Shown here one piece after another: positions 43,975-52,763 of a stretch of 64,000 bases of DNA. Under the pieces are notes generated by a model. The model saw only the letters and a program-made list of their open reading frames with translations. It was not told the DNA's origin and did no database searches. Source of the DNA: Acidobacteriota bacterium. GTDB lineage: Bacteria > Acidobacteriota > Vicinamibacteria > Vicinamibacterales > UBA2999. Where the stretch lies: contig CANKJK010000007.1 in assembly GCA_947482665.1 (NCBI GenBank), positions 1 to 64,000 of the forward strand, read 5' to 3'. The first letter of the stretch is position 1. Each line of letters opens with the position of its first letter. Position numbers and translations under genes: made by a program.

Positions 43975-46701
43975 TCAGGCCACGCCAGAGCCCTGTCGTC
44001 CGGGCTCGTCTCCCTGCAGGGACCTGGCCCGCAACTGCTGCAGGCTGGCGGCAATGCGCTGCGCCAGTTCCCGCTCCTGCTGAAGCGCGCGCAGCACGCC
44101 GGTGGCCTCCTGGCTGGCGAACTGAATCCCCGCCACCTGCTCGGCCACGTGCTCGACGACGGCCTTCTGCTCCGTCAGGGCATCCAGATTGATACGCACG
44201 TCAGACAGCAAGTTCGCGATCATGCCGGACTTGGCCTGCACTTCATCCACGCTTCGGCGCCGGGCATCGATCATGGCAATCTTGCTCTCAGTGGACGCGG
44301 CGGTCTCCAGCAACTGCTGCACCTGCTTGCGCAGCCGCACGACATCATCGCGCTGCGACGCAAGGTAGTCGAGGTCCTGTCGGCTCTGCGCGCTCACCTC
44401 GTGCACGGCCTCCACCTCGCGCTTGACGGCCGCGACGAGGGTTTCGCGCTCCCCGATGGCCTTGAGGCGCTGTTCGACATCCGCGGACAACTGATCCAGC
44501 TCGGCCAGGCGGGCCTCCACGCCCTCGACCTTCCGTTCCGAGAACGCGATCTGGCTCCGGCGCTGCTCCAACTGCCGGAAGATCACCTCGGCACGCTTGA
44601 GCTGATCTTCGGTGGCCGACACCTGTGACACGGCTTCCCGCTGTCGTCCCTGGGTCCGCGTCAGCTCCTCGACCAGCTCGTCCTTGAGAGCCGTCGAACG
44701 TGCGAGCTCGGCTGCCAGAGCGGCCAATTCCCGTGACCGCACCTCGGTCTCCGTTGCGATGCGTCGTCCATCCTCGACCAGCGTCGCCAACGCGCGGCCC
44801 TGCGCCTGCACATCGGCGTCCTCCCGCTTGAGACTTCCGATCTGCACGCCCGCGTGCGCGAGCTGCGACTCGAGCGCCGTGAGCCGATCGACCACCGGCG
44901 CCAGCCTCGTCTGGGCCTGCGCCACGGCCTCGGCACGCTGGTGCACATCCAGCATCTGGAGCGCCACCGCCTCGGCCTGCGTCTTGACTCCGTCCAGCTC
45001 GGTCCTGCGCTGGAGCTGATCCGCCATGCGGCGGTCGACCTCGGCGGACAGCGCCTGAAGCTCACCGACCCGGCCTTCCACCCGGGAGACGAACTCCGAC
45101 CGCGCACTCACCCGCGCCACCTGCGCCTCCAGGTCCCGCACGAGCTCTCCCAGGCGGTCGGCCTGCCTCAGCCCTTCCTCAACCAGGCCCAGCCGCGCCT
45201 GCACGCCGGTCACACTCGCCTCAATCTGTGGCGCTCGCGTCAGGAAGTCACCCATCCGGGTCGCAAAACCCTCCAGGGCCACACGGTCCGCGCCCAGCCG
45301 ATCCCGCAGCTGCGCCGCATCGGCGTGAGCCTTATGGAACTCCGCAATCTCGCCGCCGAGTGCCGCGAGATCCTGACGGGTCAGCGCGAGTGCCTCCGCC
45401 TGCACGGCGGTCTTGCGACTCAGTTCGTCCACGTCAGCCAGGCGACCACGCAGGCCATCCAGATCCGCCTGTTTCCGCGCAAGGTCGTCGGCGTTGACGT
45501 GGAGGTCCTGGACGCCCTGGCTCATTTCATCCAGCCGCTGGTGCAGCACGGCAAGGCCGCGCTCCTTTGCGAGGAGCGTCTCCATCCGGCCTTCCGCCTC
45601 GCCCACACCGGTCTGCAGCGTCCGCAGCCGCTCGTCGAACGCCTCGAATTCACGCTTCTCGAGATTCAGCCGATCAACGGTCAGACCCAGGGCGTCTATC
45701 AACGTCCGGCCGTCGTGGTCGAGCCGGCTCACCTCCCGGGCCACGTCGTCCCTGGCACGCATGGCCTGGTCCACCTTGGCCGCGGCCTCCCCCACCAGGG
45801 ACTCCACCCGGGCGATGGTCTCTTCCGTCTGCGCGACCTTCTGCAGGCCCTCGTTCAACGACTTGACCTGGATGTCCATGCTCCAGACCATCTCGTTGAG
45901 GCGCCCAGCCTCCACCAGCGCACGGTCCACGGCGTGCTTCTGACTCTCGAGCGCCTTGACCTTCTGCTGGACGTAGGTAGAGAGCGAATTTAGCTGGGCG
46001 AGCCGCTCTTCCGTGCTCCGCACCAGATCCTGGAGCTGCAGCAGCGGCTCCAGGCGCCGCTCCATCTCCCGTGTCACCTCGTTCGCGGTCGTCGCGTCCT
46101 CGCGCGCCTCTCGCGATGTCTCCCGCAGCTTCGTGATTTCCTGGGTGAGCTGACCGGCGGTCGTCCGGACCACATCCAATTCGCCCCGTGCAGACCGTGC
46201 GTCCGCCACCACGGCCATGATTTCGTCCCGGGTGCGCCGGAGTTCGCCACGCATCTCCTCGACGTCGCGACGCTCCTCCTTGAGGGCGTCGAGGCTGGCA
46301 CGGGTCTCCAGGGCCTGCGAGGACAGATGCTGGAGGGCCTTCCGATGCTGCGGCAGTTCCCCGTCGGGTCCCGTCATCGACCGGACAGTCGCTTCGGCCT
46401 CCGCGATGGTCGCGAGCAGTCCCTGTACCCGGTGCTCGGCTTCGGCAATGGCGGTGGCGCGCTCTTCCAGCGCATCAATCCGGGAGACGATGCCTCCAAG
46501 GCGTCCGGCCGTATCCGCGGCCTTCTGGTCAACCTGCTCGAGGGATTTGCCGACCTGGGACAGCTTGGATCCCCGGACGGACAACTGCGTGAGCATGGCG
46601 CTCAGCGCGCCGTACTCCTCTTTGGCCGATGCGATCAGGCTCTGCAGTTCATCGCTCTGCTTCTGCGCCTTCCCGCCAATTCCCTTCAGTCCGTCGAGCA
46701 T
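43975..46701 (-). CDS. Large coiled-coil protein of unknown function
   Basis: The 908-residue protein is almost entirely heptad-patterned coiled coil rich in Ala, Glu, Arg, Leu and Gln, with no P-loop, signal peptide or membrane segment. Representative stretches are LEERATAIAEAEHRVQGLLA and LEQRRSQIAFSERKVEGVEA. It has no ATPase heads, so it is not an SMC or RecN protein; a filament or scaffold such as the crescentin class is one possibility. It has no cysteine or tryptophan-rich patches. I do not recognise a family. The stop abuts the stop of the convergent lytic transglycosylase gene. A GC-rich palindrome precedes the start. Confidence 0.8.
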   Translation of the reverse strand: MLDGLKGIGGKAQKQSDELQSLIASAKEEYGALSAMLTQLSVRGSKLSQVGKSLEQVDQKAADTAGRLGGIVSRIDALEERATAIAEAEHRVQGLLATIAEAEATVRSMTGPDGELPQHRKALQHLSSQALETRASLDALKEERRDVEEMRGELRRTRDEIMAVVADARSARGELDVVRTTAGQLTQEITKLRETSREAREDATTANEVTREMERRLEPLLQLQDLVRSTEERLAQLNSLSTYVQQKVKALESQKHAVDRALVEAGRLNEMVWSMDIQVKSLNEGLQKVAQTEETIARVESLVGEAAAKVDQAMRARDDVAREVSRLDHDGRTLIDALGLTVDRLNLEKREFEAFDERLRTLQTGVGEAEGRMETLLAKERGLAVLHQRLDEMSQGVQDLHVNADDLARKQADLDGLRGRLADVDELSRKTAVQAEALALTRQDLAALGGEIAEFHKAHADAAQLRDRLGADRVALEGFATRMGDFLTRAPQIEASVTGVQARLGLVEEGLRQADRLGELVRDLEAQVARVSARSEFVSRVEGRVGELQALSAEVDRRMADQLQRRTELDGVKTQAEAVALQMLDVHQRAEAVAQAQTRLAPVVDRLTALESQLAHAGVQIGSLKREDADVQAQGRALATLVEDGRRIATETEVRSRELAALAAELARSTALKDELVEELTRTQGRQREAVSQVSATEDQLKRAEVIFRQLEQRRSQIAFSERKVEGVEARLAELDQLSADVEQRLKAIGERETLVAAVKREVEAVHEVSAQSRQDLDYLASQRDDVVRLRKQVQQLLETAASTESKIAMIDARRRSVDEVQAKSGMIANLLSDVRINLDALTEQKAVVEHVAEQVAGIQFASQEATGVLRALQQERELAQRIAASLQQLRARSLQGDEPGRQGSGVA

Positions 46702-46713
46702 CGGTAATCTCCA

Positions 46714-46731
46714 GCGGCTGGCACCAGCCGC
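46714..46731 (-). promoter_or_regulatory. 18-base palindrome upstream of the coiled-coil gene
   Basis: GCGGCTGG and CCAGCCGC are separated by only CA. It lies 12 bases before the coiled-coil gene start, so it could be an operator or a small leader hairpin overlapping the ribosome-binding region. It is in the 194-base divergent gap shared with comM. Confidence 0.4.
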
Positions 46732-46895
46732 ACCCGCACAGGATACAACGGTGGCGCACGGTAACCCGTTGCCAATTCAGCGGATGGCGTGGCCAACCCG
46801 TGCGCGGTTCCTGCCACCTCTGGGACGTGCGGCCCCTCCACCCGGGCAGACCATGGGCGCCAGACACCGGCCCGGACCTTGCCAAGGCCATCCCC

Positions 46896-48398
46896 ATGCT
46901 TGCCACCATCCACAGCACAGTCCTGGTCGGGATCGAGGCGCTGCCCGTGCAGATTGAAGTTGATGTCTCGCATGGGCTGCCGCAGTTCGCCATGGTCGGT
47001 CTGCCGGACATCGCGATTCGTGAGAGCCGCGACAGAGTCCGGGCCGCGATCCGCAATTCAGGATTCGAGTTCCCGCCCCATCGCATCACGGTCAACCTCT
47101 CGCCGGCCGACGTGCCCAAGGCGGGAACGTCCTTCGACCTCGCCATCGCGATGGGCCTACTGGCCACCAGTGCCCAACTCGACCCCGCGAATCTGCCCGA
47201 TACGCTGGTCCTCGGGGAACTGTCGCTCGACGGCGGCATCAACCCCGTGCGCGGCGTACTGGCGACGGCGCTGGCGGCGCGCAAACGGGGCATCACCCGT
47301 GTCCTGGTTCCCGCGGCGAACGCGGCTGAGGCCGCCGCGGTCCATGGCGTGCGCGTGCTGCCCGTGACGTCCTTGCCACAGGCCGTCCAGGCCGTCACGA
47401 ATCCCGAGACGGCCCTGGTGTCCCTCCCAGAACCACCTCGCCAGGCGGCACGAACGGCCGAGGTCGACCTGGCGGAGGTCAGCGGACAGCTGCTGGCGCG
47501 CCGCGCATTGGAGATCGCTGCCGCCGGCAGCCATAACCTGCTGTTGGTCGGGCCGCCCGGAACGGGCAAGACCATGCTGGCCAGGCGGCTCGGGACCATC
47601 CTGCCGCCCCTTGTCGTCGACGAGCAGCTTGAGGCCAGCGCGGTGCACTCCGTGGCCGGCACGCTCCGCGCGGGCTCAGGACTTCTGGAGGAACGGCCGT
47701 TCAGAGCCCCGCACCACACCGCCTCCCACATCGCGCTCATCGGAGGAGGCCTGATTCCGCATCCGGGAGAGGTCACACTCGCGCACCACGGCGTCCTGTT
47801 CCTGGACGAATGCCCCGAGTTCGGGCGCCGAGCCCTCGAGGCCCTCCGTCAGCCTCTCGAAGAGCACTCCGTCACCATCGCCAGGGCGGCAAGAGTGGTG
47901 ACATTTCCGGCCAGATTCCTGCTGATCGCTGCGATGAACCCGTGCCCGTGCGGCTACCGGGGCCATCCCACGCATCCGTGCGCATGCAGCCCCGTGCAGG
48001 TGACCCGGTACGGGATGCGCCTGTCGGGGCCGCTCCTGGACCGCATTGACCTGACCGTCCGCCTCGGCCCGATTCCGCCAGACGCCCTCTCGGCTGAGCC
48101 AGGGGAATCCTCCTCGACGGTCCGCCAGCGCGTCATCGAGGCGCGGCACAGGCAGAGAGCCCGCCAGCACGATCTCGGTGTGGCGGTGAACGGCGACCTC
48201 CGCGGAGGCACCGTCATGAAGGCGGCCCAGGCGACGTCGCCCGCCATCGCCCTCCTACGCCGTGCATCCGAGAGGCTCGACCTGAGTGCCCGCAGCCACC
48301 ACCGCGTGCTGGCCGTGGCCCGCACGGTCGCCGACCTGGAAGGCCACCCCAGGGTGGATACCCAGCATCTTGCCGAAGCGCTGCAGTTCCGGAGTTGA
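46896..48398 (+). CDS. comM: Magnesium chelatase-like ATPase ComM/YifB
   Basis: ComM is a helicase-type AAA+ protein that promotes branch migration during natural transformation. The 500-residue protein starts MLATIHSTVLVGIEALPVQI, with the N-terminal LonC-like domain (GLPQFAMVGLPDIAIRESRD). Walker A is GPPGTGKTMLARR, Walker B is GVLFLDECPEFGRRALEALR, and the C-terminus is Mg-chelatase-like, with a cysteine cluster (NPCPCGYRGHPTHPC). The open frame continues upstream, but the ATG at 46896 fits the family start. The MerR-like gene is convergent with a two-base gap. Confidence 0.92.
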   Translation: MLATIHSTVLVGIEALPVQIEVDVSHGLPQFAMVGLPDIAIRESRDRVRAAIRNSGFEFPPHRITVNLSPADVPKAGTSFDLAIAMGLLATSAQLDPANLPDTLVLGELSLDGGINPVRGVLATALAARKRGITRVLVPAANAAEAAAVHGVRVLPVTSLPQAVQAVTNPETALVSLPEPPRQAARTAEVDLAEVSGQLLARRALEIAAAGSHNLLLVGPPGTGKTMLARRLGTILPPLVVDEQLEASAVHSVAGTLRAGSGLLEERPFRAPHHTASHIALIGGGLIPHPGEVTLAHHGVLFLDECPEFGRRALEALRQPLEEHSVTIARAARVVTFPARFLLIAAMNPCPCGYRGHPTHPCACSPVQVTRYGMRLSGPLLDRIDLTVRLGPIPPDALSAEPGESSSTVRQRVIEARHRQRARQHDLGVAVNGDLRGGTVMKAAQATSPAIALLRRASERLDLSARSHHRVLAVARTVADLEGHPRVDTQHLAEALQFRS

Positions 48399-48400
48399 GC

Positions 48401-48895
48401 CTAGAGGGTGTTCCGGGGAACCGCCGAAACCCGGACCCGGCGATACATCCACACGTCATCCCGGCTATCGGCAACCTCCTGGATACGAGCCTCCAGCCCC
48501 TGCCAGAGCGATCGCAGCGGCACCCAGGCAGATACCCTACTCGGCCGACCCTTGGCCACGGGTTCAAGGCTCCCCTGCACCCCGGTAATCGCCAGCGCCA
48601 AGGGCGCGGCAGAGCGCCACGCCCGTACCAGATCGTCACGCAGGTACGTGATCACCACGCGGGTCAACTGGGGCGAAACCCCCTCTGCCCGGAGGCCCAG
48701 CGCGGCCCTCGCCAGCGCCACGTCCAGCGACCCATAGAGCCGCGTGCGGCCATGCACTCGGTAGGCCGCGTCAGCGCCCACTCCGCCCGTGATCAACAGG
48801 TAGCTCACCTGCCGCTCGCTCACCGTCAGACCGCTCAGATCCGTGAGTAGGCGGGTGACCTCCCGCAACGTCAACGCGCGAACGTTTCTGCCCAT
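48401..48895 (-). CDS. MerR-like DNA-binding protein, function unknown
   Basis: The 164-residue protein from the ATG at 48895 has an N-terminal winged-helix pattern: LTLREVTRLLTDLSGLTVSE, RQVSYLLITGGV, HGRTRLYGSLDVALARAALG. This resembles the MerR-type helix-turn-helix and wing. The C-terminal 80 residues are not the usual coiled-coil effector part and have no known motif. A longer open frame upstream is GC-driven and lacks support. It overlaps no other gene and has no clear ribosome-binding site. It could regulate comM or its own gene, but the target is unknown. Confidence 0.65.
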   Translation of the reverse strand: MGRNVRALTLREVTRLLTDLSGLTVSERQVSYLLITGGVGADAAYRVHGRTRLYGSLDVALARAALGLRAEGVSPQLTRVVITYLRDDLVRAWRSAAPLALAITGVQGSLEPVAKGRPSRVSAWVPLRSLWQGLEARIQEVADSRDDVWMYRRVRVSAVPRNTL

Positions 48896-49173
48896 GGCTA
48901 CATGAAGGTTTACGACTGCCAGAGTTTTGTCAATCGATATCTTGGGGACCGACGCAGGCCCGCCCACAAGCACGCTCGATTCGTCGCGACTGGAATTCCC
49001 CTCGGCCGCCAGCCACCGAATGCCTGCCGATCGGTCGCAGCAGCCGCGGCCACCGACCCACGCAGAGCGGCCCGCGTCACCACCGCTGCTCCGACCATTC
49101 ATCGCGATCGAAACAGCGGCGCCGACCACGCGCGGGCGCCGCTCAGACTTTCGCTTTTGGCATTCGACCCGCG
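48896..49173. other. Intergenic gap with a weak minus-strand promoter
   Basis: The 278 bases between the MerR-like gene and the LppP/LprE-like gene contain open frames only as a result of high GC. A perfect -35 TTGACA lies on the minus strand at 48928-48933, with TAAACC 15 bases later (48907-48912), a short spacer but plausible for a gene starting at 48895. No RNA gene or long repeat is visible. Confidence 0.4.
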
Positions 49174-49725
49174 CTACTCGCGCAGGACCTTCACGTCGAC
49201 CGGAACCGCTCTCGGGCCTGGGCTCCCGCGCTCGATGCGGTAGGTCACGCGCACGCGACCAGACGGACAACACTCGCTGTCGCCGGACCGGTATCGCGCA
49301 AACTCCGCGGTCACGACATCGTCCGATACAAGCCGGATGGTGCCCACCACACCGTCCTGTGCCGTCGTCATCTCAACCGGCGACAGGGTGCCGGCAAAGC
49401 GGCCGCCGACAAAGACGAACGCCTGAAAGTCGGCGGGAGCACAGTCTCCAGTCAGGTCCCGCAAGCCGCCCAGGACCAGGAGTGCGCCCCGCGCAATGGG
49501 CCGGTCGAACAACTGGAATGGGCGCCAGCCGGCCGTTCGGAGCTGGTCGGCTTCCGTGGAAGCAGGCGAATCGACCAGGCAGGCTCTTCCGGACGAGGCA
49601 CTCCTGGCGGCGGCCGCGGGCACCGATGGCCCGGATGCCCATGGCGCCAGCGGCTGATCGAGCCAGGAGGCGGCGGGGGCCGTGGCTGGCAGTGCGGCCA
49701 CGAGTATCAGCGCCAGCAGGAACAT
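49174..49725 (-). CDS. Secreted LppP/LprE-like protein
   Basis: The 183-residue protein has a signal peptide (LLALILVAALPATAPAA). Its mature part matches the pattern of the LppP/LprE family known mainly from actinobacterial lipoproteins: SWLDQPLAPWASG, AFVFVGGRFAGTLSPVEMTT, then FARYRSGDSECCPSGRVRVT. No lipobox cysteine is seen, so it is probably soluble in the periplasm. The function of the family is unknown. The gene is 36 bases upstream-side from the VOC protein gene on the same strand and may be cotranscribed after it. Confidence 0.68.
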   Translation of the reverse strand: MFLLALILVAALPATAPAASWLDQPLAPWASGPSVPAAAARSASSGRACLVDSPASTEADQLRTAGWRPFQLFDRPIARGALLVLGGLRDLTGDCAPADFQAFVFVGGRFAGTLSPVEMTTAQDGVVGTIRLVSDDVVTAEFARYRSGDSECCPSGRVRVTYRIERGSPGPRAVPVDVKVLRE

Positions 49726-49761
49726 GACCAGGCCTCTCTCCCGCCAGGGCCGAAGGTGGCC

Positions 49762-50727
49762 CTACCGGGGACGTTCGATGAGTTCAATGACCATCCGATC
49801 GGGGCCTTCGATAAAGGCCGCCATCGTGTGTGAGGTCCCGAAACGGTGGGGCCCCTCAAGAACCGTGACGCCCTGTGTTTTCAGGCGCGACAGCGTGCCC
49901 TGGAGGTCGCGCACGCTCAGGCCCACATGATCCAGTACGCGCCCCTTGGGCGACACCAGCGGTCCTTCCGAGTCCACGGCCACCTGGCTCAGGGCTGTGA
50001 GCCGCTGGTGGGGGTAGATCGACACCAGGATGGACCCGGCCAGCAGCCTGACGTTCGGTTCATGAATCTGGTTGGCGGGGTCATGGCGTGGCCGGAAGGG
50101 CACGTGGCAGTCACTGCCGCCGTCGGGATTGGTGATACCCACAAGGCCCAGCCCCAGCACCTTCTGATACCAGTCCGAGGCACACACCGGAGCCTCGCTC
50201 ATCAGGTGGACGTGATTGAACGAGCTGGAGGTGAGCCCTCCGCTTGTCCCACCTTTCCCGGGCGCGATTTCGATGTCGTTGCCGTCCGGTCCGACCATGT
50301 GGCCGGAGGGCGGAGGCACCCGGAAGAACTTCACGCCCAGGGAGGACAGGCGGTCGTAGTCCGCCTTCGCGTCGGCCGTGTTCCAACCGAAGTGCCAGAA
50401 GGGGGTATCCCACTCTGCGGACGCCTTGGTGGCGACCTTATTGAACAGGATGAGCACATTCTCGGAGCGCACCCCGGACATGCCGGCCTCGACGTGCCGG
50501 GTCGCCTTCCAGAAGGATGTGACATAGAACGCCGTCGACGCTTCCGGGTCGACGACGTTCATGTGGACGTGATGGAAGTCGATGTCCCCGGCTGACCCTG
50601 GGACTGGCGCTGATCCGGAGACCGGCGCCGCCCCGGACGCCGGTGGAGTCTGGGTGCGGACGGGACTCGCCCCGAGCATCAGGACCGCCACGACGGGCAG
50701 CCAGAGGGTGGAACGCATCGGTGTCAC
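49762..50727 (-). CDS. Secreted VOC-superfamily (glyoxalase/dioxygenase-like) protein
   Basis: This protein has a signal peptide (RSTLWLPVVAVLMLGASPVRTQ) and about 320 residues with two VOC-fold modules, starting at HHVHMNVVDPEASTAFYVTS and FNHVHLMSEAPVCASDWYQK, with a later LDHVGLSVRDLQGTLSRLKT. VOC proteins use paired beta-alpha-beta-beta-beta units to bind metals for isomerase, lyase or dioxygenase chemistry. Histidines and glutamates in metal-like positions are present, but the reaction cannot be told. The GTG at 50727 is preceded by GAGGAG five bases away; an ATG at 50718 is an alternative. It is directly downstream of the PQQ dehydrogenase gene. Confidence 0.82.
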   Translation of the reverse strand: MTPMRSTLWLPVVAVLMLGASPVRTQTPPASGAAPVSGSAPVPGSAGDIDFHHVHMNVVDPEASTAFYVTSFWKATRHVEAGMSGVRSENVLILFNKVATKASAEWDTPFWHFGWNTADAKADYDRLSSLGVKFFRVPPPSGHMVGPDGNDIEIAPGKGGTSGGLTSSSFNHVHLMSEAPVCASDWYQKVLGLGLVGITNPDGGSDCHVPFRPRHDPANQIHEPNVRLLAGSILVSIYPHQRLTALSQVAVDSEGPLVSPKGRVLDHVGLSVRDLQGTLSRLKTQGVTVLEGPHRFGTSHTMAAFIEGPDRMVIELIERPR

Positions 50728-50763
50728 GGTTGCTCCTCTGCCGGCCACGCCGCCGTGTGCCGC

Positions 50764-52761
50764 CTACTTCGCTGCCTTGCCTCCGACCGCCAGGGCGACC
50801 ATCTCGGTCGTCTCGCCTGCGCCAATGGCCGTCACGATGTACTGCCGGCCCTGGTGGAGATACGTCATCGGAGGGGCCGCCGACTCGCCGTCGAGCCGGA
50901 TCTCCCGCAGGAGTGTACCGCTGGTCTTGTCATAGACGAACAGCAGCTTCTTCATCATGTCCGGGTCGCCGTACTTGACCCAGGGCGGCGGAATCGACTG
51001 ACCGGCTGATTCCAGGCGCTGCGCGTTGATGAACAGCAGCGACTTGGTCAGCAGCACACCGAGCCGTGGGATCTCGTCACCCATCGGGCCAACATTCAAC
51101 CCCTTGAGCAACGGGTGATTGATCGGGCCATTCCCCACGGGCGTTTGCCACCGGATCTCGCCCTTGTTCATGTCGATGGCCGACACGCGCGAGTACGGCG
51201 GCTTGAAGATCAGGAGTCCGTCAATCCGTTGCAGCGCGTTGAGATTCGGGCCTCCCGGAGCACCACCGGACCGGAAGAAGAAGTTCGTCTGCTTCGGATC
51301 CCCGGGACCTACGCGATAGACCGTCGGCAGCATCCGAGACGGCACGTAGAACATCTGCGTCTCGGGGTCGAACGCACCGCCGCCCCAGTTCGCCCCACCG
51401 AACGTGCCAGGCAGGTACAGGGTGCCCTTCTCCGAGGGCGGTGTGTAGACCGGTCCGTGCTCGAAGAACTGCAGGTTCTCCAGTGCCTGCTTCCGCAACG
51501 CCGGCGTGAAGTCAATCAGGTTGTCTTCCGTCGTGCCCTGCATGTCAAAGGCCGGCGGCTTCGTCGGATGCGGTTGGGTCGGTGACGTCCGCTCCCGGGG
51601 CACCTTGGACTGGGGTACGGCCTTCTCGGGAATCGGCCACACGGGCTTCCCGGTCTTCCGGTCGAACACATAGGCAAACGCCTGCTTGGTCACCTGGATG
51701 ACGGCCTTGATCTTCTTGCCGTCCACGGTGATGTCCGCCAGCACCGGCTGCGCGGGCAAGTCGTAATCCCAGAGACCGTGATGCACCACCTGGAAGTGCC
51801 AGACGCGCTTTCCGGTCTTCGCATCCAGGCACACCAGCGTTTCCGTGAAGAGCGTGTTCCCAGGCCGATGGCCCCCGTACGAATCGTTCGTTCCGCCGGA
51901 CACCGGCAGATAGATGTAGTTCAGCTCGGGGTCATAGCTAATTCCGGCCCACACGTTCGTGTTCCCGGAGTACTCCGCGGCCCCTTCGAGCCACGTCTCA
52001 TAGCCGAACTCCCCCTTATGGGGCACGGTGTGGAACGTCCACAGAAGCTTGCCCGTCCGGACGTCGAAAGCCTTGACGTCACCTGGCGGCATTTCCTTTG
52101 TCGAGGTCGGGTCCATGATCGAGTTGCCGATCACGATGACATTGCCGGCAATGAGAGGCCGGCGGCCCATGAAGTTCTTGGTGCGGACAGCGTCGCGAAT
52201 GCCGAGTGTGAGGTCGATCCGGCCACTCTCACCGAAGGCCGGATCGGGCTTGCCCGTCTTTGCGTCGATCGAGATCAGATAGGCGTCGTTGGTGCCTTCG
52301 AAGATGCGCTCGACCTTGCCATCCGTCCAATAGGCCAGGCCCCGGTGGATGAACCCTGAATTGGCAGGCTTCCCGCTCTTGTACACCTCAGGGTCATAGA
52401 CCCATCTGGTCGTCCCGGTCGCGGGATCAATCGCACCCACCATGCCAAGCGGCGTGATGCTGTAGAGCGTGCCGTTCGCGTAGAGCGGGGTGTCTTCGTT
52501 TCTGGTCGACTTCATCAACGGGTCGGAGGTCTGCACACCCCGGTCCGGTGACGGCCACCGCCACGCGATGTCCAGCTTGTCCAGATTCTCCGCATTGACC
52601 TGCGTGAGGGGTGAGTACTTGGTCCCGCCGAGGTCGCCGCCGTACTCACGCCACTCCCCGTTGCCGGGGGCGCCCTTCTGGGCGCCCACCGGCAGCGAGA
52701 ACATGACGCACGAGGCGACCGCGACCGAGGCCGCGAGGAACACCGTGCGTGTCTTCGTCAT
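50764..52761 (-). CDS. PQQ-dependent dehydrogenase (quinoprotein), secreted
   Basis: The 665-residue protein from the ATG at 52761 has a signal peptide (FLAASVAVASCVMFSLPVGA) and an eight-bladed quinoprotein beta-propeller with typical blade motifs: SPLTQVNAENLDKLDIAWRW, GAIDPATGTTRWVYDPE, and LDAKTGKRVWHFQVVHHGLW. The family oxidises alcohols, aldose sugars or aldehydes in the periplasm with PQQ and calcium. The sequence resembles the membrane-type glucose/quinate dehydrogenase propeller without membrane helices or a fused cytochrome domain. Electrons may go to the cytochrome c encoded at 58 kb. It begins two bases after the Oar stop. Confidence 0.88.
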   Translation of the reverse strand: MTKTRTVFLAASVAVASCVMFSLPVGAQKGAPGNGEWREYGGDLGGTKYSPLTQVNAENLDKLDIAWRWPSPDRGVQTSDPLMKSTRNEDTPLYANGTLYSITPLGMVGAIDPATGTTRWVYDPEVYKSGKPANSGFIHRGLAYWTDGKVERIFEGTNDAYLISIDAKTGKPDPAFGESGRIDLTLGIRDAVRTKNFMGRRPLIAGNVIVIGNSIMDPTSTKEMPPGDVKAFDVRTGKLLWTFHTVPHKGEFGYETWLEGAAEYSGNTNVWAGISYDPELNYIYLPVSGGTNDSYGGHRPGNTLFTETLVCLDAKTGKRVWHFQVVHHGLWDYDLPAQPVLADITVDGKKIKAVIQVTKQAFAYVFDRKTGKPVWPIPEKAVPQSKVPRERTSPTQPHPTKPPAFDMQGTTEDNLIDFTPALRKQALENLQFFEHGPVYTPPSEKGTLYLPGTFGGANWGGGAFDPETQMFYVPSRMLPTVYRVGPGDPKQTNFFFRSGGAPGGPNLNALQRIDGLLIFKPPYSRVSAIDMNKGEIRWQTPVGNGPINHPLLKGLNVGPMGDEIPRLGVLLTKSLLFINAQRLESAGQSIPPPWVKYGDPDMMKKLLFVYDKTSGTLLREIRLDGESAAPPMTYLHQGRQYIVTAIGAGETTEMVALAVGGKAAK

Positions 52762-52763
52762 GA

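Noticed and set aside
48896-49273. N-terminal extension of the MerR-like protein to 290 residues
   Set aside because: The extra residues are low-complexity Arg/Ser-rich sequence without homology and overlap the neighbouring gene; the ATG at 48895 fits the helix-turn-helix start.
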